A stretch of DNA of 64,000 nucleotides, taken from assembly GCF_034274695.1 (NCBI RefSeq), contig NZ_CP128362.1, positions 5,582,501 to 5,646,500 of the forward strand. The letters run 5' to 3'. Shown one piece after another: positions 51,690 to 61,033 of this stretch (within the stretch, counting starts at the first letter, position 1; every line of letters starts with the position of its first letter). The notes beneath the pieces were generated by a model. The model searched no databases. It saw only the letters and a list, made by a program, of their open reading frames with translations, and was not told where the DNA came from. The DNA is from Chitinophaga sp. LS1. Lineage in GTDB: Bacteria; Bacteroidota; Bacteroidia; Chitinophagales; Chitinophagaceae. The translations under genes were made by a program, and so were the position numbers.

Positions 51690-52817
51690 ATGATCAGAGC
51701 CCTTCTGCTACTGTTATTATTACCAACCAGCAGGCTGCTGGCCCAACAAGCCGATTCTGTAATGGAATACCTGCAGGAGCAGGATTATCCCCGTGCCATC
51801 ACTTATCTGCAAGCCCACCTGGACACAAATAATATTAAACAACAATCGCTACTGGCGTACACGTACTATCAGGCAGGAAGTTATAGTGAAGCTGTGAGCA
51901 CCTATGAAAAAGTATTGGACCTGGATAGTACAAACGTATCTGCGCATCAGTACATTGCCAATATCTGCCTCAATCAGCACGCCACCGTCCTGGCAATCCC
52001 ACACCTTCGCCGTATTGCCGCTTTACGGCCCAATAATCCGGTGGCTATCCGGCAACTGAGCTTTGCCCTCTTAAACAACGACGAGGCCGAAGAAGGCTTT
52101 GATTTGCTGTTAAAAGCCTATAAGCTCAATCCCGCTGATCCTAAAACCGTCAACCGCCTCGCCGATGAACGCATCGGACAGGAAATGTATACCTCCGCAG
52201 ATTCCATTCTCAATGTCTACCTGCAAAAAGATTCTACCCAGTCTTTTATCACAGGTACTGCTGTCAGGTGCAACTACTATTTAAAAAATTACAGGAACTG
52301 CATCACCCTTGGCAAATACCTGATGCAGCATGAGGTGGTCATGCAGGGTGCTATGAGCTATGTTACAGCAGCCAGTTTTATACTGAAAGATTACCAGTTC
52401 TGCATAGACATCAACACCTACATGGAAAACCGCAAAAGTCCTTCTGAACAGGTCATGTACTATGCAGCCCTCGCCTGTAGCCAACTGAAAATGTATGAAC
52501 AGAGTAACCAGCTGTTAAGTACCTGCATAGACCTGGCCCGCTCTAAAAGTTTGCCAGACTATTATGCTGCAATGGCATCAAATAATGAAGGGTTAAAATT
52601 GTATAAACCGGCCATCGCCAATATGGATACCGCCTACTACCTGAGCCGTGCGCCCATGCACTTATATAGTATAGGAAGAATGTATGACGTGAATATGAAG
52701 AATCAGGCAATTGCGAAAAAATACTATAAACGCTACTTACAGGAAGGTGACAGTACAGATAAACAGGAAGCGATGATCTATAAATATTTAAAAGAGACTT
52801 ACTTCACAACTAAGTAA
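51690..52817 (+). CDS. Exported TPR-repeat protein
   Basis: A 375-residue protein with a signal peptide (MIRALLLLLLLPTSRLLAQ) and about eight to nine TPR-like helical pairs ('AYTYYQAGSYSEAVSTYEKVLDLDS', 'AHQYIANICLNQHATVLAIPHL'). It is a likely protein-interaction scaffold in the periplasm. It lies between two TlpA-like paralogs, divergent from one and convergent with the other. Confidence 0.82.
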   Translation: MIRALLLLLLLPTSRLLAQQADSVMEYLQEQDYPRAITYLQAHLDTNNIKQQSLLAYTYYQAGSYSEAVSTYEKVLDLDSTNVSAHQYIANICLNQHATVLAIPHLRRIAALRPNNPVAIRQLSFALLNNDEAEEGFDLLLKAYKLNPADPKTVNRLADERIGQEMYTSADSILNVYLQKDSTQSFITGTAVRCNYYLKNYRNCITLGKYLMQHEVVMQGAMSYVTAASFILKDYQFCIDINTYMENRKSPSEQVMYYAALACSQLKMYEQSNQLLSTCIDLARSKSLPDYYAAMASNNEGLKLYKPAIANMDTAYYLSRAPMHLYSIGRMYDVNMKNQAIAKKYYKRYLQEGDSTDKQEAMIYKYLKETYFTTK

Positions 52818-52820
52818 AAA

Positions 52821-52860
52821 ACAAAGCCCACTTTCTGTTTAAACAGAAAATGGGCTTTGT
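52821..52860. terminator. Bidirectional terminator
   Basis: ACAAAGCCCA and TGGGCTTTGT form the outer stem and TTTCTGTTTAAACAGAAA the inner one, between convergent stops. Confidence 0.9.
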
Positions 52861-52876
52861 ATCATAAGACAATGCT

Positions 52877-54322
52877 TTAACCGCGTATCATAGATATCAT
52901 CGCAGATATTTCCTCCAGCGCTGCATCAGCGCCACCTGAGAATCCTGAGAACTTAAAGCGGATATTCCCTGCCTTATCAATCACAAACTTAGCAGGTATG
53001 CTATTCACCTTGTAGGCTGTGGCAGCCTTGTGCTCATTTAAATCCATCAGCACTTCAAAAGGATAATTATTATCGGCTATAAACTTCTTTGTATCAGCTA
53101 CCGCCTTATCATCCCTTTCCCATGTATGAATAAAGAGAAACTTTACATCGTTTTCTTTTTCATACCTCAGCACTGCCTGTTTCATCACAGGGAAAGACGC
53201 TTTACACGGTCCGCACCACGTAGCCCAGAAATCAAGTACCACAATCTTCCCCTTCAGCTCACTCAATGTCACATTCTTCCCATCCAGATCCGTCAAAGTA
53301 AAGTCAGGAGCAGGGGTATTGATCATCTGCTTGTTCAGCTCTTTCGTGATCTTTGCAACCAGCTGTCGGTTCACTTCCTGCAGGTATGCATCGTAGCCTT
53401 CCGTTCCTTTTACTTTTGTATAAAGGGATTTCAGCTCCGTTTTCATATCATTGGTCGCCTGACCAGCTTTCACTGCTTCATCGATCTTTTCAAAAGCTTC
53501 TTTATCACGACCCAGTGCAATCAGTGTTTTGGAATATGTGTCTAACACCCCTCCATTTAACTCACCATCTTCCTGATACACCTTGTACGCATTCTCTGCA
53601 TACTTCAGCGCTTCTTCATAGTTTTTATCATTATACAGCATCTTTGACAAGATGGCGTTATAAGACCGATACCCAACACCAGCAAATTTCGCTGCATTGT
53701 CCTGTACCTTTGCAATCTTAAATGAATAGGAAGTGTCCACCGCTTTTTTTAGCAGCATTTCCGCTTCTTTAAAATGCCCTTTTCTAGCCAGTATATTACC
53801 AATACCAGCCCAGCCCTCACCTTTCCAGGCAGAAGTCTCGACCATGTTGGCAAATTTAACGGCTTTGGCTACACTATCGATATTAGCATATGCACCGCCG
53901 ATAGCATTCCTCACATAATCATACGCAATCCTGTCCGGCCCAAACTTAGCAGGAGGGAAGCGCTTGATCAGCTGGTAATACATTGCCTCTTTCTTCGCCG
54001 GGTCTTTCTCATCATAGATGAGTGCAATCTGATCCTGTCTTACCACCAGACCCGCAGGAAACTTTTTCTTTTCAGCAATCTTAATGGAATCCACTACGTC
54101 CTTTTTATTAAGACGGTAGAATGTATTTGCTGCCAGCTGCCAATCCTCTTCCTTTTTACTTTGCAGATGTTTGTACAACTCCGTAGCCAGGTACGCTTTG
54201 TCTTTTTCATCTGTGGAAGTGGCCAGCTTATCATAAACCTTATACAGGCTATCTATGCGCTGTGCCTTTAAGGAGGCACAGCACATAGCAGCAATAACAC
54301 ACAATGAGGTAATCTTTTTCAT
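52877..54322 (-). CDS. TlpA-like thioredoxin-fold protein with N-terminal helical region (paralog 2)
   Basis: A 481-residue exported protein with signal peptide (to about residue 20, ASLKAQ), a helical region of about 310 residues, and a TlpA-like domain with WCGPC in FWATWCGPCKASFPVM and cis-Pro in IPAKFVID. It is the last gene of the sigma-FecR-SusC-SusD operon, 23 bp after susD, so it is probably needed with that uptake system. Homologous to the protein at 50229-51578. Confidence 0.9.
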   Translation of the reverse strand: MKKITSLCVIAAMCCASLKAQRIDSLYKVYDKLATSTDEKDKAYLATELYKHLQSKKEEDWQLAANTFYRLNKKDVVDSIKIAEKKKFPAGLVVRQDQIALIYDEKDPAKKEAMYYQLIKRFPPAKFGPDRIAYDYVRNAIGGAYANIDSVAKAVKFANMVETSAWKGEGWAGIGNILARKGHFKEAEMLLKKAVDTSYSFKIAKVQDNAAKFAGVGYRSYNAILSKMLYNDKNYEEALKYAENAYKVYQEDGELNGGVLDTYSKTLIALGRDKEAFEKIDEAVKAGQATNDMKTELKSLYTKVKGTEGYDAYLQEVNRQLVAKITKELNKQMINTPAPDFTLTDLDGKNVTLSELKGKIVVLDFWATWCGPCKASFPVMKQAVLRYEKENDVKFLFIHTWERDDKAVADTKKFIADNNYPFEVLMDLNEHKAATAYKVNSIPAKFVIDKAGNIRFKFSGFSGGADAALEEISAMISMIRG

Positions 54323-54345
54323 GTGAATACTTTATAGCAAATGGA

Positions 54346-55701
54346 TCATTCGTAACCCGGGTTCTGGGTCAGTTTTTGATTATTCAGAATTTCCTGATAA
54401 GGAATTGGCATCAGGGTATCCCTGGATAACCAGGTAGATTTCTCCTGACTCAATACCGCATCTGCCTGACCGGTACGTACCAGGTCAAACCAGCGGTGTC
54501 CAAATTCACCAAACAATTCTATTTTTCGCTCTTGTGCAATGGCAGTGAGCAGTTCATCTTTTGTAGCAGCAGTGGTATTCGCCAGGCCGGCACGGGTACG
54601 GACCTTATCCAGGTCGGCCTGTGCCGTAGCAATGTCATTCAATTGCGCACTGGCTTCTGCGCGGATCAGGTATTGCTCTGCCAGGCGCAGCACCACATTG
54701 TATTCATCACCTGCAGTGGCGGTACCCAGTTTGTATTTATTGACACGACGATAGGTAACCCCTCCGCTTACAAGACTATCTGTCCATGTTGTTTTCCTGT
54801 TATCTCCTGTTTCAAATTCACTTAGAAATGAATCATACAGGTAATAGTTAGGAATCGTCGTAGCAGAAGAAGCCCTGTAGCCAAAGCTGCTATAACCATA
54901 GTAAGTAGCAAACTGTAAAATGGTTTCTGCACTGCTGGTTTTGAAAGTTGTACTCAGGTCAGAAAGGGTATATGTTACATCCGTAGCGCCGATCACTTTT
55001 GTTGCATAAGCCACAGCGTTAGTGTAATCTTTCTGATAAAGGTATACTCTTGCCAGCAAAGCTTCTACTGCATACTTGTTCGCCCTTGCATGCAGGGTAC
55101 CGGTATAAGTACCAGGCAGTAACTCTTCGGCAGTTTTCAGATCACTGATGATCTGTGTATACACTTCTGCTTTGGTCGATCTTGGCAGATTGGCATTGTT
55201 CAGTGCAACCGGATCGAGTGACAATGGCACGCCACCAAAGAAATTGTTCAGGTAAAAGAAATGAAATGCACGCATGAAGTAACTTTCACCTAATAACTGG
55301 TTCTTTACCGAAGTAGTCAGTGTCGTAGATTTAGTCAGCCCTTCAATCGCATTGTTTGCTTCCGCAATTACATAGTAAGGATAATACCACTGGTAGTTAC
55401 GGACATTGCTGTTGGTCGTTGTTACATTCCCATTCTGGAATTCAGCCATAGCAGGAGTAGAACTGTAATAGCGATATTGAATATCATCACCCAGTAACTC
55501 TGCAGTCCAGGTATAGTACTGTAGACAATAAGTGGTAGCCCAGTAAGAGTACAATGCTACTACGGCACTGGTAGCTGTTCCGTCAGACGCATATGTGTCT
55601 GAAGCAGACAGTGAATTCGGTGCATTGTCGATTGTTACAAACTTCTTGCATGAAGTGGCGGTAAGCCCCAATGCGAGTAATATATATGATAGTTTCTTCA
55701 T
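54346..55701 (-). CDS. SusD/RagB-family lipoprotein
   Basis: A 451-residue lipoprotein with lipobox TATSCKK (Cys18), SusD-like N-terminal domain and RagB domain ('LRLAEQYLIRAEASAQLND', 'ERKIELFGEFGHRWFDLVRTG'). It starts 15 bases after the SusC stop and partners that transporter. Confidence 0.94.
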   Translation of the reverse strand: MKKLSYILLALGLTATSCKKFVTIDNAPNSLSASDTYASDGTATSAVVALYSYWATTYCLQYYTWTAELLGDDIQYRYYSSTPAMAEFQNGNVTTTNSNVRNYQWYYPYYVIAEANNAIEGLTKSTTLTTSVKNQLLGESYFMRAFHFFYLNNFFGGVPLSLDPVALNNANLPRSTKAEVYTQIISDLKTAEELLPGTYTGTLHARANKYAVEALLARVYLYQKDYTNAVAYATKVIGATDVTYTLSDLSTTFKTSSAETILQFATYYGYSSFGYRASSATTIPNYYLYDSFLSEFETGDNRKTTWTDSLVSGGVTYRRVNKYKLGTATAGDEYNVVLRLAEQYLIRAEASAQLNDIATAQADLDKVRTRAGLANTTAATKDELLTAIAQERKIELFGEFGHRWFDLVRTGQADAVLSQEKSTWLSRDTLMPIPYQEILNNQKLTQNPGYE

Positions 55702-55716
55702 TATCTCTCTGCTTTT

Positions 55717-58700
55717 TTATAATGATAAATTCAAGCCTACAGTCATGGTACGCAGCTGTGGTACGGCAATGTACTGACCAGTACCCAGTCCGGCGCCAGT
55801 ACCCGGCAGGGTAGTTTCAGGATCCAGTGTATACTTTTGTTTTGCCCATGTATACAGGTTCTGACCTCTTGCATAGATAGATGCATTGGCAATCCTGGCC
55901 TTGTTTAACCATGTTCTTGGCAGATTGTAAGTCAGGCTCAAAGTTTTGAACTTGATATAAGAGGCGTCGCCCCAGTTTGCATCGGAGGTCGCATAATAGT
56001 AATAGTTGGAAGAATAGCTCTTGCTGGCACCAGGGAAATTGCTTACATCACCGGCACTATGCCAGCGGTTTAACACTGCCGTACTTTGGTTGGTCATATC
56101 ATATCCAAATGGATAGTAGTAATTATTCAGCGTATTGTTCAGGTAGTAGAACCTGTGATTGAACTGGAAGGTAAAGTCCAGTGTAAATCCTTTGTAAGAG
56201 ATAGAGTTGGTCAGACCACCATAGTAAGGTACGCCTACATTACCTACATGCCTGTCCGCCGAACCAATAGAACCATCTTTGTTTACATCTTCCAGTACCG
56301 GAGCACCTGTAGTTGCGTTTACACCTGTATAGTGGTACAGGAACGGCGCATCAATAGATTTACCAACCGTGTAAGTAGTGGCATAGCTGGAGTTTTCGAT
56401 ATTGTCAAATTTCAGCAGTTTATTCTGATTGATGGTCAGGTTCAGCGTAGTGGTCCATGAAAAGTCCTTCGTAGCTATATTGGTTGTGTTCACCTCGAAT
56501 TCCCAGCCTTTGTTCTGAATGGTGGCAGGCAGGTTACCCGCATAAGAGTTAACACCAATCTGCATAGGGGTGGTAATATAGGCGAGCATGTCAGAAGTCC
56601 TGTTTTGGTAGTAATCCGCTTTCAGCAGGATACGGTCTTTCAGGAAGCCCAGTTCCAGTGCGATATCCAGCTTTTTGCTGGTTTCCCATTTCAGGTTAGG
56701 ATTAGCTACACCATTGGCGACCAGGGCTGTGGTACCCATATAGGAATAGGTAGTAGACGCAGTAGAATACAGCGGTGTATACATATAGTTCGCGATCTGG
56801 TCGTTACCGGTTATACCATAGCTGGCACGCAGTTTACCAAAGCTGATCGGTTTTATATCTTTCATGAAATCTTCCTGTGAGAAGATCCAGGCTGCACCCA
56901 ATGCACCAAAGGAACCAAACTGGTTATTGGAACCAAAGCGGGAAGAACCATCTCTTCTGAAGGTACCATCCAGGTAGTATTTCTCTTTATAATTGAAATT
57001 GAAACGACCAAAACCAGCTGCATATTTATACAGGGAGTAATTGCTGCTATACACAATCACAGTGCTGGCTGCGCTGATAGCATGCAGCAATGCTTCGCTG
57101 CTGTAACCGGAACCTCTCAGTGTAGTACTGGTTGCTTTTGTCTGCTGGAAGGTCGTACCTCCAATCAGTTGCAGGTGTGCATCTCCGAAAGATTTATTGT
57201 ATTCCAGGAATGGTTCCACCACCCAGTTATCATTTTTGCCTTTGGAATCCATCAGCTGGTTGTCAGTGAGGGCAGTGGAGTTCACCGAACGGTTAGGCTG
57301 TATATTCTGCTGTTCCAGGTTGGTCTGGGAGAAACCAAGATTAGCTTTGATGGCCAGGTCTTTTATGATATTGTAACGCAGGTTCAGGTCCGTGATCATG
57401 TTATACGTCTGACCGGAATACTTTTGTAACAACAGGGCAGCAGGGTTCTTACCTACACCAAGGTCCCAGTTGAAAGTACCATCTGCATTATAAGGATTGT
57501 AGTTCGGAGCCAGGTTGTACATGCTTGACAGGTCTACTTTAGGCAGGTCGCTCTTCATGTAGGTATAATTGGCGGAAAGAGAGATATTGAACCTGTTATC
57601 TTTACTGCTATGGCTGGCATTAACCCTGTTGGAGAAGGTAATGGTATTGTTCTCGCCCGGGAATACGGTGCCTTCTTTACGATAAGAAGTAGAGTAAAGG
57701 AAAGTATTCTGTGCGTTACCACCTGATATAGATGCCATGGCGCTGGTAGTTTTTGCTTTACCACCCATCGCCCATTTCTGCCAGTTTGTATAAGCTGTCT
57801 GGTCCCATTTAGTAAGGTCGTAGTCAGAAGTACCTGGTGTTGTACCTGCATTGGTAAAGGCTTCTTTACGCATGTCCAGGTATTCTTCCGTATTCATCAT
57901 AGGAATAAAGCGGCTTACTTCACCATATCCATGGCTCACGTTTGCACTGACTTTAGTATTACCATGACTACCTTTTTTGGTAGTGATCAGCACCACGCCG
58001 TTGGCGCCTTTTGAACCATAAATAGCTGTTGCATCTGCATCTTTCAGTACGTCGATCCGCTCAATATCTTCAGGAGCGATCATGCTGAAAGGGCTGAGGC
58101 TACCGCTTGCGCCACTGATACCGAAGCTGTTCAACGCATCGGAAGCAGGGGTACTACCATTGAATAAGGTAAACGGAACACCATCTATTACATATAACGG
58201 GAGGTAGCCACTCAGGATGCTGGCATTACCACGGATGCGTACACGTACGCCACCACCTGGCAATCCATTGTCCTGTGTGATTTCCATACCCGCTACGTGG
58301 CCCTGCAGGGCAGTGAGTGGATTGGAAACAGTCTGTACCGCAATTTCGTTCGCTTTTACAGAACTTACCGCACCGGTGTTATTTCTTTTGGTCGTGGAGC
58401 TATAACCCAGTACCTGTATTTCATTCAGGGCGCTGAAGCTGCGTACCATGGTGATCGCAGGGATACGACTGCCTTTGGCAGTCACTTCCTTTGTGGTATA
58501 ACCTACGATACTTAAGATCAGAATAGGATTTTCATCCTCTACCTCAATAGAGAAATGACCGTTCTGATCAGCAGCAGTATATTTTTTTCCGTTCTTTATA
58601 CGGATGGTTACACCTGGAATAGGTTCACCCATTTCATCCTGTACCATACCGTAAATCCTTGGTACAGCAGTATCTCCCGCAGGTGATATTACGGATTTCC

Positions 58701-59124
58701 TTTCCTGCAGAATGATCTTTGTACCCTTGTCAACATAGACGAGGTTGGTGCCTTTCAGGATCAGGTCCAGTACCTGTGCTACAGAACGGGTACCGCTATT
58801 GACCGTTACTTTTTTATCCTTATTCAGTAACGTTGAAGAGTAGAAAATGCTGAAGCCTGATTGCTCCTGCAATTTCTCCAGGGAGGCTTTCAGGTCCGCG
58901 TCATGAACCTCATAATTAACCATTGCTTCCCTGATACTTTGACCTGATGCATGAATAGCTGCAAACAGGTTAAGGCACATGACAAATGACAAGCATACAC
59001 ACACAGTGACTCTCATGATAAACAATAAAATTGGTTGCGTTTTTTCTTTTGGCAATGGGTGCACGATTCCCCCTTGCAAAAGCTGAACTTTTGGCATAAA
59101 TTTGAAGACGTTTAAATGAATCAA
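55717..59124 (-). CDS. SusC-family TonB-dependent transducer with STN domain
   Basis: A 1135-residue outer-membrane transporter. A long signal region ends near residue 62 (IHASGQ), followed by an STN (secretin/TonB N-terminal) signalling domain (about 75-140), a carboxypeptidase-regulatory-like domain (about 155-235), plug ('LALQGHVAG'-type block and 'RIRGNASILSGYLPLYVIDGVP') and barrel. The STN domain is what contacts a FecR anti-sigma factor, and FecR and the sigma factor are encoded immediately upstream. The start could be the ATG at 59097 instead. Substrate is unknown. Confidence 0.93.
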   Translation of the reverse strand: MIHLNVFKFMPKVQLLQGGIVHPLPKEKTQPILLFIMRVTVCVCLSFVMCLNLFAAIHASGQSIREAMVNYEVHDADLKASLEKLQEQSGFSIFYSSTLLNKDKKVTVNSGTRSVAQVLDLILKGTNLVYVDKGTKIILQERKSVISPAGDTAVPRIYGMVQDEMGEPIPGVTIRIKNGKKYTAADQNGHFSIEVEDENPILILSIVGYTTKEVTAKGSRIPAITMVRSFSALNEIQVLGYSSTTKRNNTGAVSSVKANEIAVQTVSNPLTALQGHVAGMEITQDNGLPGGGVRVRIRGNASILSGYLPLYVIDGVPFTLFNGSTPASDALNSFGISGASGSLSPFSMIAPEDIERIDVLKDADATAIYGSKGANGVVLITTKKGSHGNTKVSANVSHGYGEVSRFIPMMNTEEYLDMRKEAFTNAGTTPGTSDYDLTKWDQTAYTNWQKWAMGGKAKTTSAMASISGGNAQNTFLYSTSYRKEGTVFPGENNTITFSNRVNASHSSKDNRFNISLSANYTYMKSDLPKVDLSSMYNLAPNYNPYNADGTFNWDLGVGKNPAALLLQKYSGQTYNMITDLNLRYNIIKDLAIKANLGFSQTNLEQQNIQPNRSVNSTALTDNQLMDSKGKNDNWVVEPFLEYNKSFGDAHLQLIGGTTFQQTKATSTTLRGSGYSSEALLHAISAASTVIVYSSNYSLYKYAAGFGRFNFNYKEKYYLDGTFRRDGSSRFGSNNQFGSFGALGAAWIFSQEDFMKDIKPISFGKLRASYGITGNDQIANYMYTPLYSTASTTYSYMGTTALVANGVANPNLKWETSKKLDIALELGFLKDRILLKADYYQNRTSDMLAYITTPMQIGVNSYAGNLPATIQNKGWEFEVNTTNIATKDFSWTTTLNLTINQNKLLKFDNIENSSYATTYTVGKSIDAPFLYHYTGVNATTGAPVLEDVNKDGSIGSADRHVGNVGVPYYGGLTNSISYKGFTLDFTFQFNHRFYYLNNTLNNYYYPFGYDMTNQSTAVLNRWHSAGDVSNFPGASKSYSSNYYYYATSDANWGDASYIKFKTLSLTYNLPRTWLNKARIANASIYARGQNLYTWAKQKYTLDPETTLPGTGAGLGTGQYIAVPQLRTMTVGLNLSL

Positions 59125-59136
59125 TAGTTTTTACGT

Positions 59137-59178
59137 AAAACTCCTCATCGCTTTCTCAGGGCCGGAGGAGTTTTTTTT
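59137..59178. terminator. Terminator between fecR and susC
   Basis: AAAACTCCTC pairs with GAGGAGTTTT around an 18-nt loop, with T-runs on both strands. It probably separates the sigma/FecR transcript from the SusC transcript on the minus strand. Confidence 0.7.
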
Positions 59179-59235
59179 GTGTGTTTACGTTTTTGTTAAT
59201 TCTGGTTGGCTTTTGACATTTGTTAATTTTTGATT

Positions 59236-60186
59236 TTAGTTGATCTGATTAAAACATGCGGCCCCGTCCAGTTCTACCGTACGGCCGTTTATTGAATAAG
59301 TAGTACCCATTGTTTGTGAGAGGATATCCAATACCTCGCTCAATGATTCTGTCCCTGAGAACCGACCTGTAATTGGACAATGTTGTAGTGCCGGATTTTT
59401 GAATACAATATTTACATCATACCTTCTGTCCAGTCTTTCTGCCAGCTGTTCGTACGGCATATCCTGGAATTGCATATCAGATTTAGCCCAGGCTATGACA
59501 GTGGCCGGAATGATTTTAACCTGCTGAATGTTGTTGGTGTGCTGATTATAAACCACCTGTTGGTTGGGAGTCAGGATGGTTTTCTGCTGGTAAGCGTCGG
59601 TGACCTGTACTTTTCCTGTGAGTACAGAAACGGTCACACTATCACTGCTCCATGTTTTTATATTCAGAGAGGTACCTAACACGGTGGTAGATACCCGGCC
59701 GGTATGAATGATGAAAGGTTGTGCAGGGCGGGAGGCGATATCAAAGTAGGCCTCGCCTTCCAGTGTTACTTCACGGTTATGACCATTGTACTGGTAATCC
59801 ATTTTGCTGCCCGGGTGCAACAATACCTTACTGCTGTCTGGCAGATAGATGAACCGGTTTTCGCTGGCTGCAGCGGGAATATTAGCTACGAGATTATTGT
59901 TTTCAGGCGTTTTAGGCCAGTTGAAATAGAATATAGCGCCCAACAGGCATGCTGCGGCCATCGAGGCATATAGGGCTACAGAAGGCCGTTTTTTTCGTTG
60001 TATACGGGCCGTGAGGTAGGAGCGCATCTCCTGCCCGGCAGTAGTTTCCTGCGCATCCGTCATGGGAAATGGATCTTCTTCTGCTGTAAAATCCCTGTAC
60101 CAGTTATTGAGCTCCGCCTGTTCGGCAGGCGTAGCTGTACGATCTATGTATTTCTGAATCAGGAGGTCCAGGCGATTTCTGTCCAT
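59236..60186 (-). CDS. FecR-family anti-sigma factor
   Basis: A 316-residue inner-membrane protein: cytoplasmic N-terminal sigma-binding part (1-80, with 'LNNWYRDF'), one membrane helix (about 86-104), the FecR domain (about 115-210, 'RFIYLPDSSKVLLHPGSKMDY' and 'VSVLTGKVQV') and a C-terminal STN-like module ('LAERLDRRYDVNIVFKNP'). It holds the ECF sigma factor until the SusC transducer signals. It follows the sigma gene by 75 bp. Confidence 0.94.
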   Translation of the reverse strand: MDRNRLDLLIQKYIDRTATPAEQAELNNWYRDFTAEEDPFPMTDAQETTAGQEMRSYLTARIQRKKRPSVALYASMAAACLLGAIFYFNWPKTPENNNLVANIPAAASENRFIYLPDSSKVLLHPGSKMDYQYNGHNREVTLEGEAYFDIASRPAQPFIIHTGRVSTTVLGTSLNIKTWSSDSVTVSVLTGKVQVTDAYQQKTILTPNQQVVYNQHTNNIQQVKIIPATVIAWAKSDMQFQDMPYEQLAERLDRRYDVNIVFKNPALQHCPITGRFSGTESLSEVLDILSQTMGTTYSINGRTVELDGAACFNQIN

Positions 60187-60261
60187 ACTATTTCAAGGCG
60201 TTATAATACTAAGTACCATAACCTACCCCCTTACCCTTAGTCAGGTCAAAAAAATATTTTT

Positions 60262-60816
60262 TTAGAGGAAAAACAGCATGTTGATATGCCGCAGATTGAG
60301 GCGGATAGTACGCAGGGCTTTGGTGAGGTGTGCCTCTGCGGTCTTTTCGGAGATATTCATGACACTGGCGATCTGCTGGTTGGTTTTCCCTTCCAGCCGG
60401 CTCAGTTTGTACACCTGCCTGCATTTTTCCGGCAGTTTTTCTACAATCCCATTGATATAGTCGTCCAGCAGACGGGCATAGATCTTTTCATCGTCCGCAC
60501 TGTGCGTAGTACGGAAAATGCTTTGAAGTATGTTTTTCCTGCGCTGTTGCTGGTGGTAATGCTTAAATACGGAAAATTTGATAGCTGTAGCCAGGTAGTG
60601 GGAGAGCTGGCTGATTTCCAGAGAAGCCCTTCTGTCCCATAGGTTGATCAGGACTTCCTGTACGATCTCCTTGGCAGAAGATTCGTCATGGGTATGCTTC
60701 CAGGCAATAGCAAGGAGTCGCTGCCAGTAGCGGTGGTAGATTTCAGTAAAAGCAGCTTCATCCCCTGTTACCATGGAGGTGAGCAGCTCATTGTCACTGA
60801 AATTTTGCATAGCCAT
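60262..60816 (-). CDS. ECF-type RNA polymerase sigma factor
   Basis: A 184-residue sigma factor with region 2 ('AFTEIYHRYWQRLLAIAWKHTHDESSAKEIVQEVLINLW') and region 4 ('VYKLSRLEGKTNQQIASVMNISEKTAEAHLTKALRTI'). ATG 60816 (or 60810) is chosen because a perfect -7 box lies at 60842-60849, between it and an earlier in-frame ATG at 60855. It should direct transcription of the SusC operon once released from FecR. Confidence 0.93.
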   Translation of the reverse strand: MAMQNFSDNELLTSMVTGDEAAFTEIYHRYWQRLLAIAWKHTHDESSAKEIVQEVLINLWDRRASLEISQLSHYLATAIKFSVFKHYHQQQRRKNILQSIFRTTHSADDEKIYARLLDDYINGIVEKLPEKCRQVYKLSRLEGKTNQQIASVMNISEKTAEAHLTKALRTIRLNLRHINMLFFL

Positions 60817-60841
60817 GAGTTGAAAATAATAAAAATATTGG

Positions 60842-60849
60842 CAAAAGTA
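60842..60849 (-). promoter_or_regulatory. -7 box of the ECF sigma gene
   Basis: TACTTTTG on the minus strand, exact TAnnTTTG match, 25 bases before ATG 60816, so the sigma gene itself is read by the housekeeping sigma. Confidence 0.65.
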
Positions 60850-60897
60850 ATACAATCTACTAAAATGGTAGGGTAATAATTGTTTTATTGGTCAACT

Positions 60898-61033
60898 ATA
60901 GTGAAGATAGTATGCAACTATAGCACTATAACATCACTATAAGGGCACCAAAAGGACACCTCTATATCGATGGGATATTGAGGTGCCCTTATAGTGACGA
61001 TATGGTAATACTATTATGCTATAGCTTCACTAT
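60898..61033. repeat. Large imperfect inverted repeat after the lipocalin gene
   Basis: A perfect 15-bp stem (60935-60949 with 60982-60996) encloses a second partial stem (GACACCTC with GAGGTGCC), and the outer ends ATAGTGAAG (60898) and CTTCACTAT (61025) also pair. The right outer arm includes the last codons and stop of the lipocalin gene. No T-run follows. Confidence 0.75.

Noticed and set aside
59179..59260. Possible weak tail copies after fecR (AATCAxAAxTTAAC-like stretches)
   Set aside because: The similarity is short and in AT-rich sequence, so chance cannot be excluded.
60187..60261. A/T palindrome between the sigma and fecR genes considered as a terminator
   Set aside because: It is only an A-run facing a T-run without a GC stem, and the two genes are expected to be co-transcribed.
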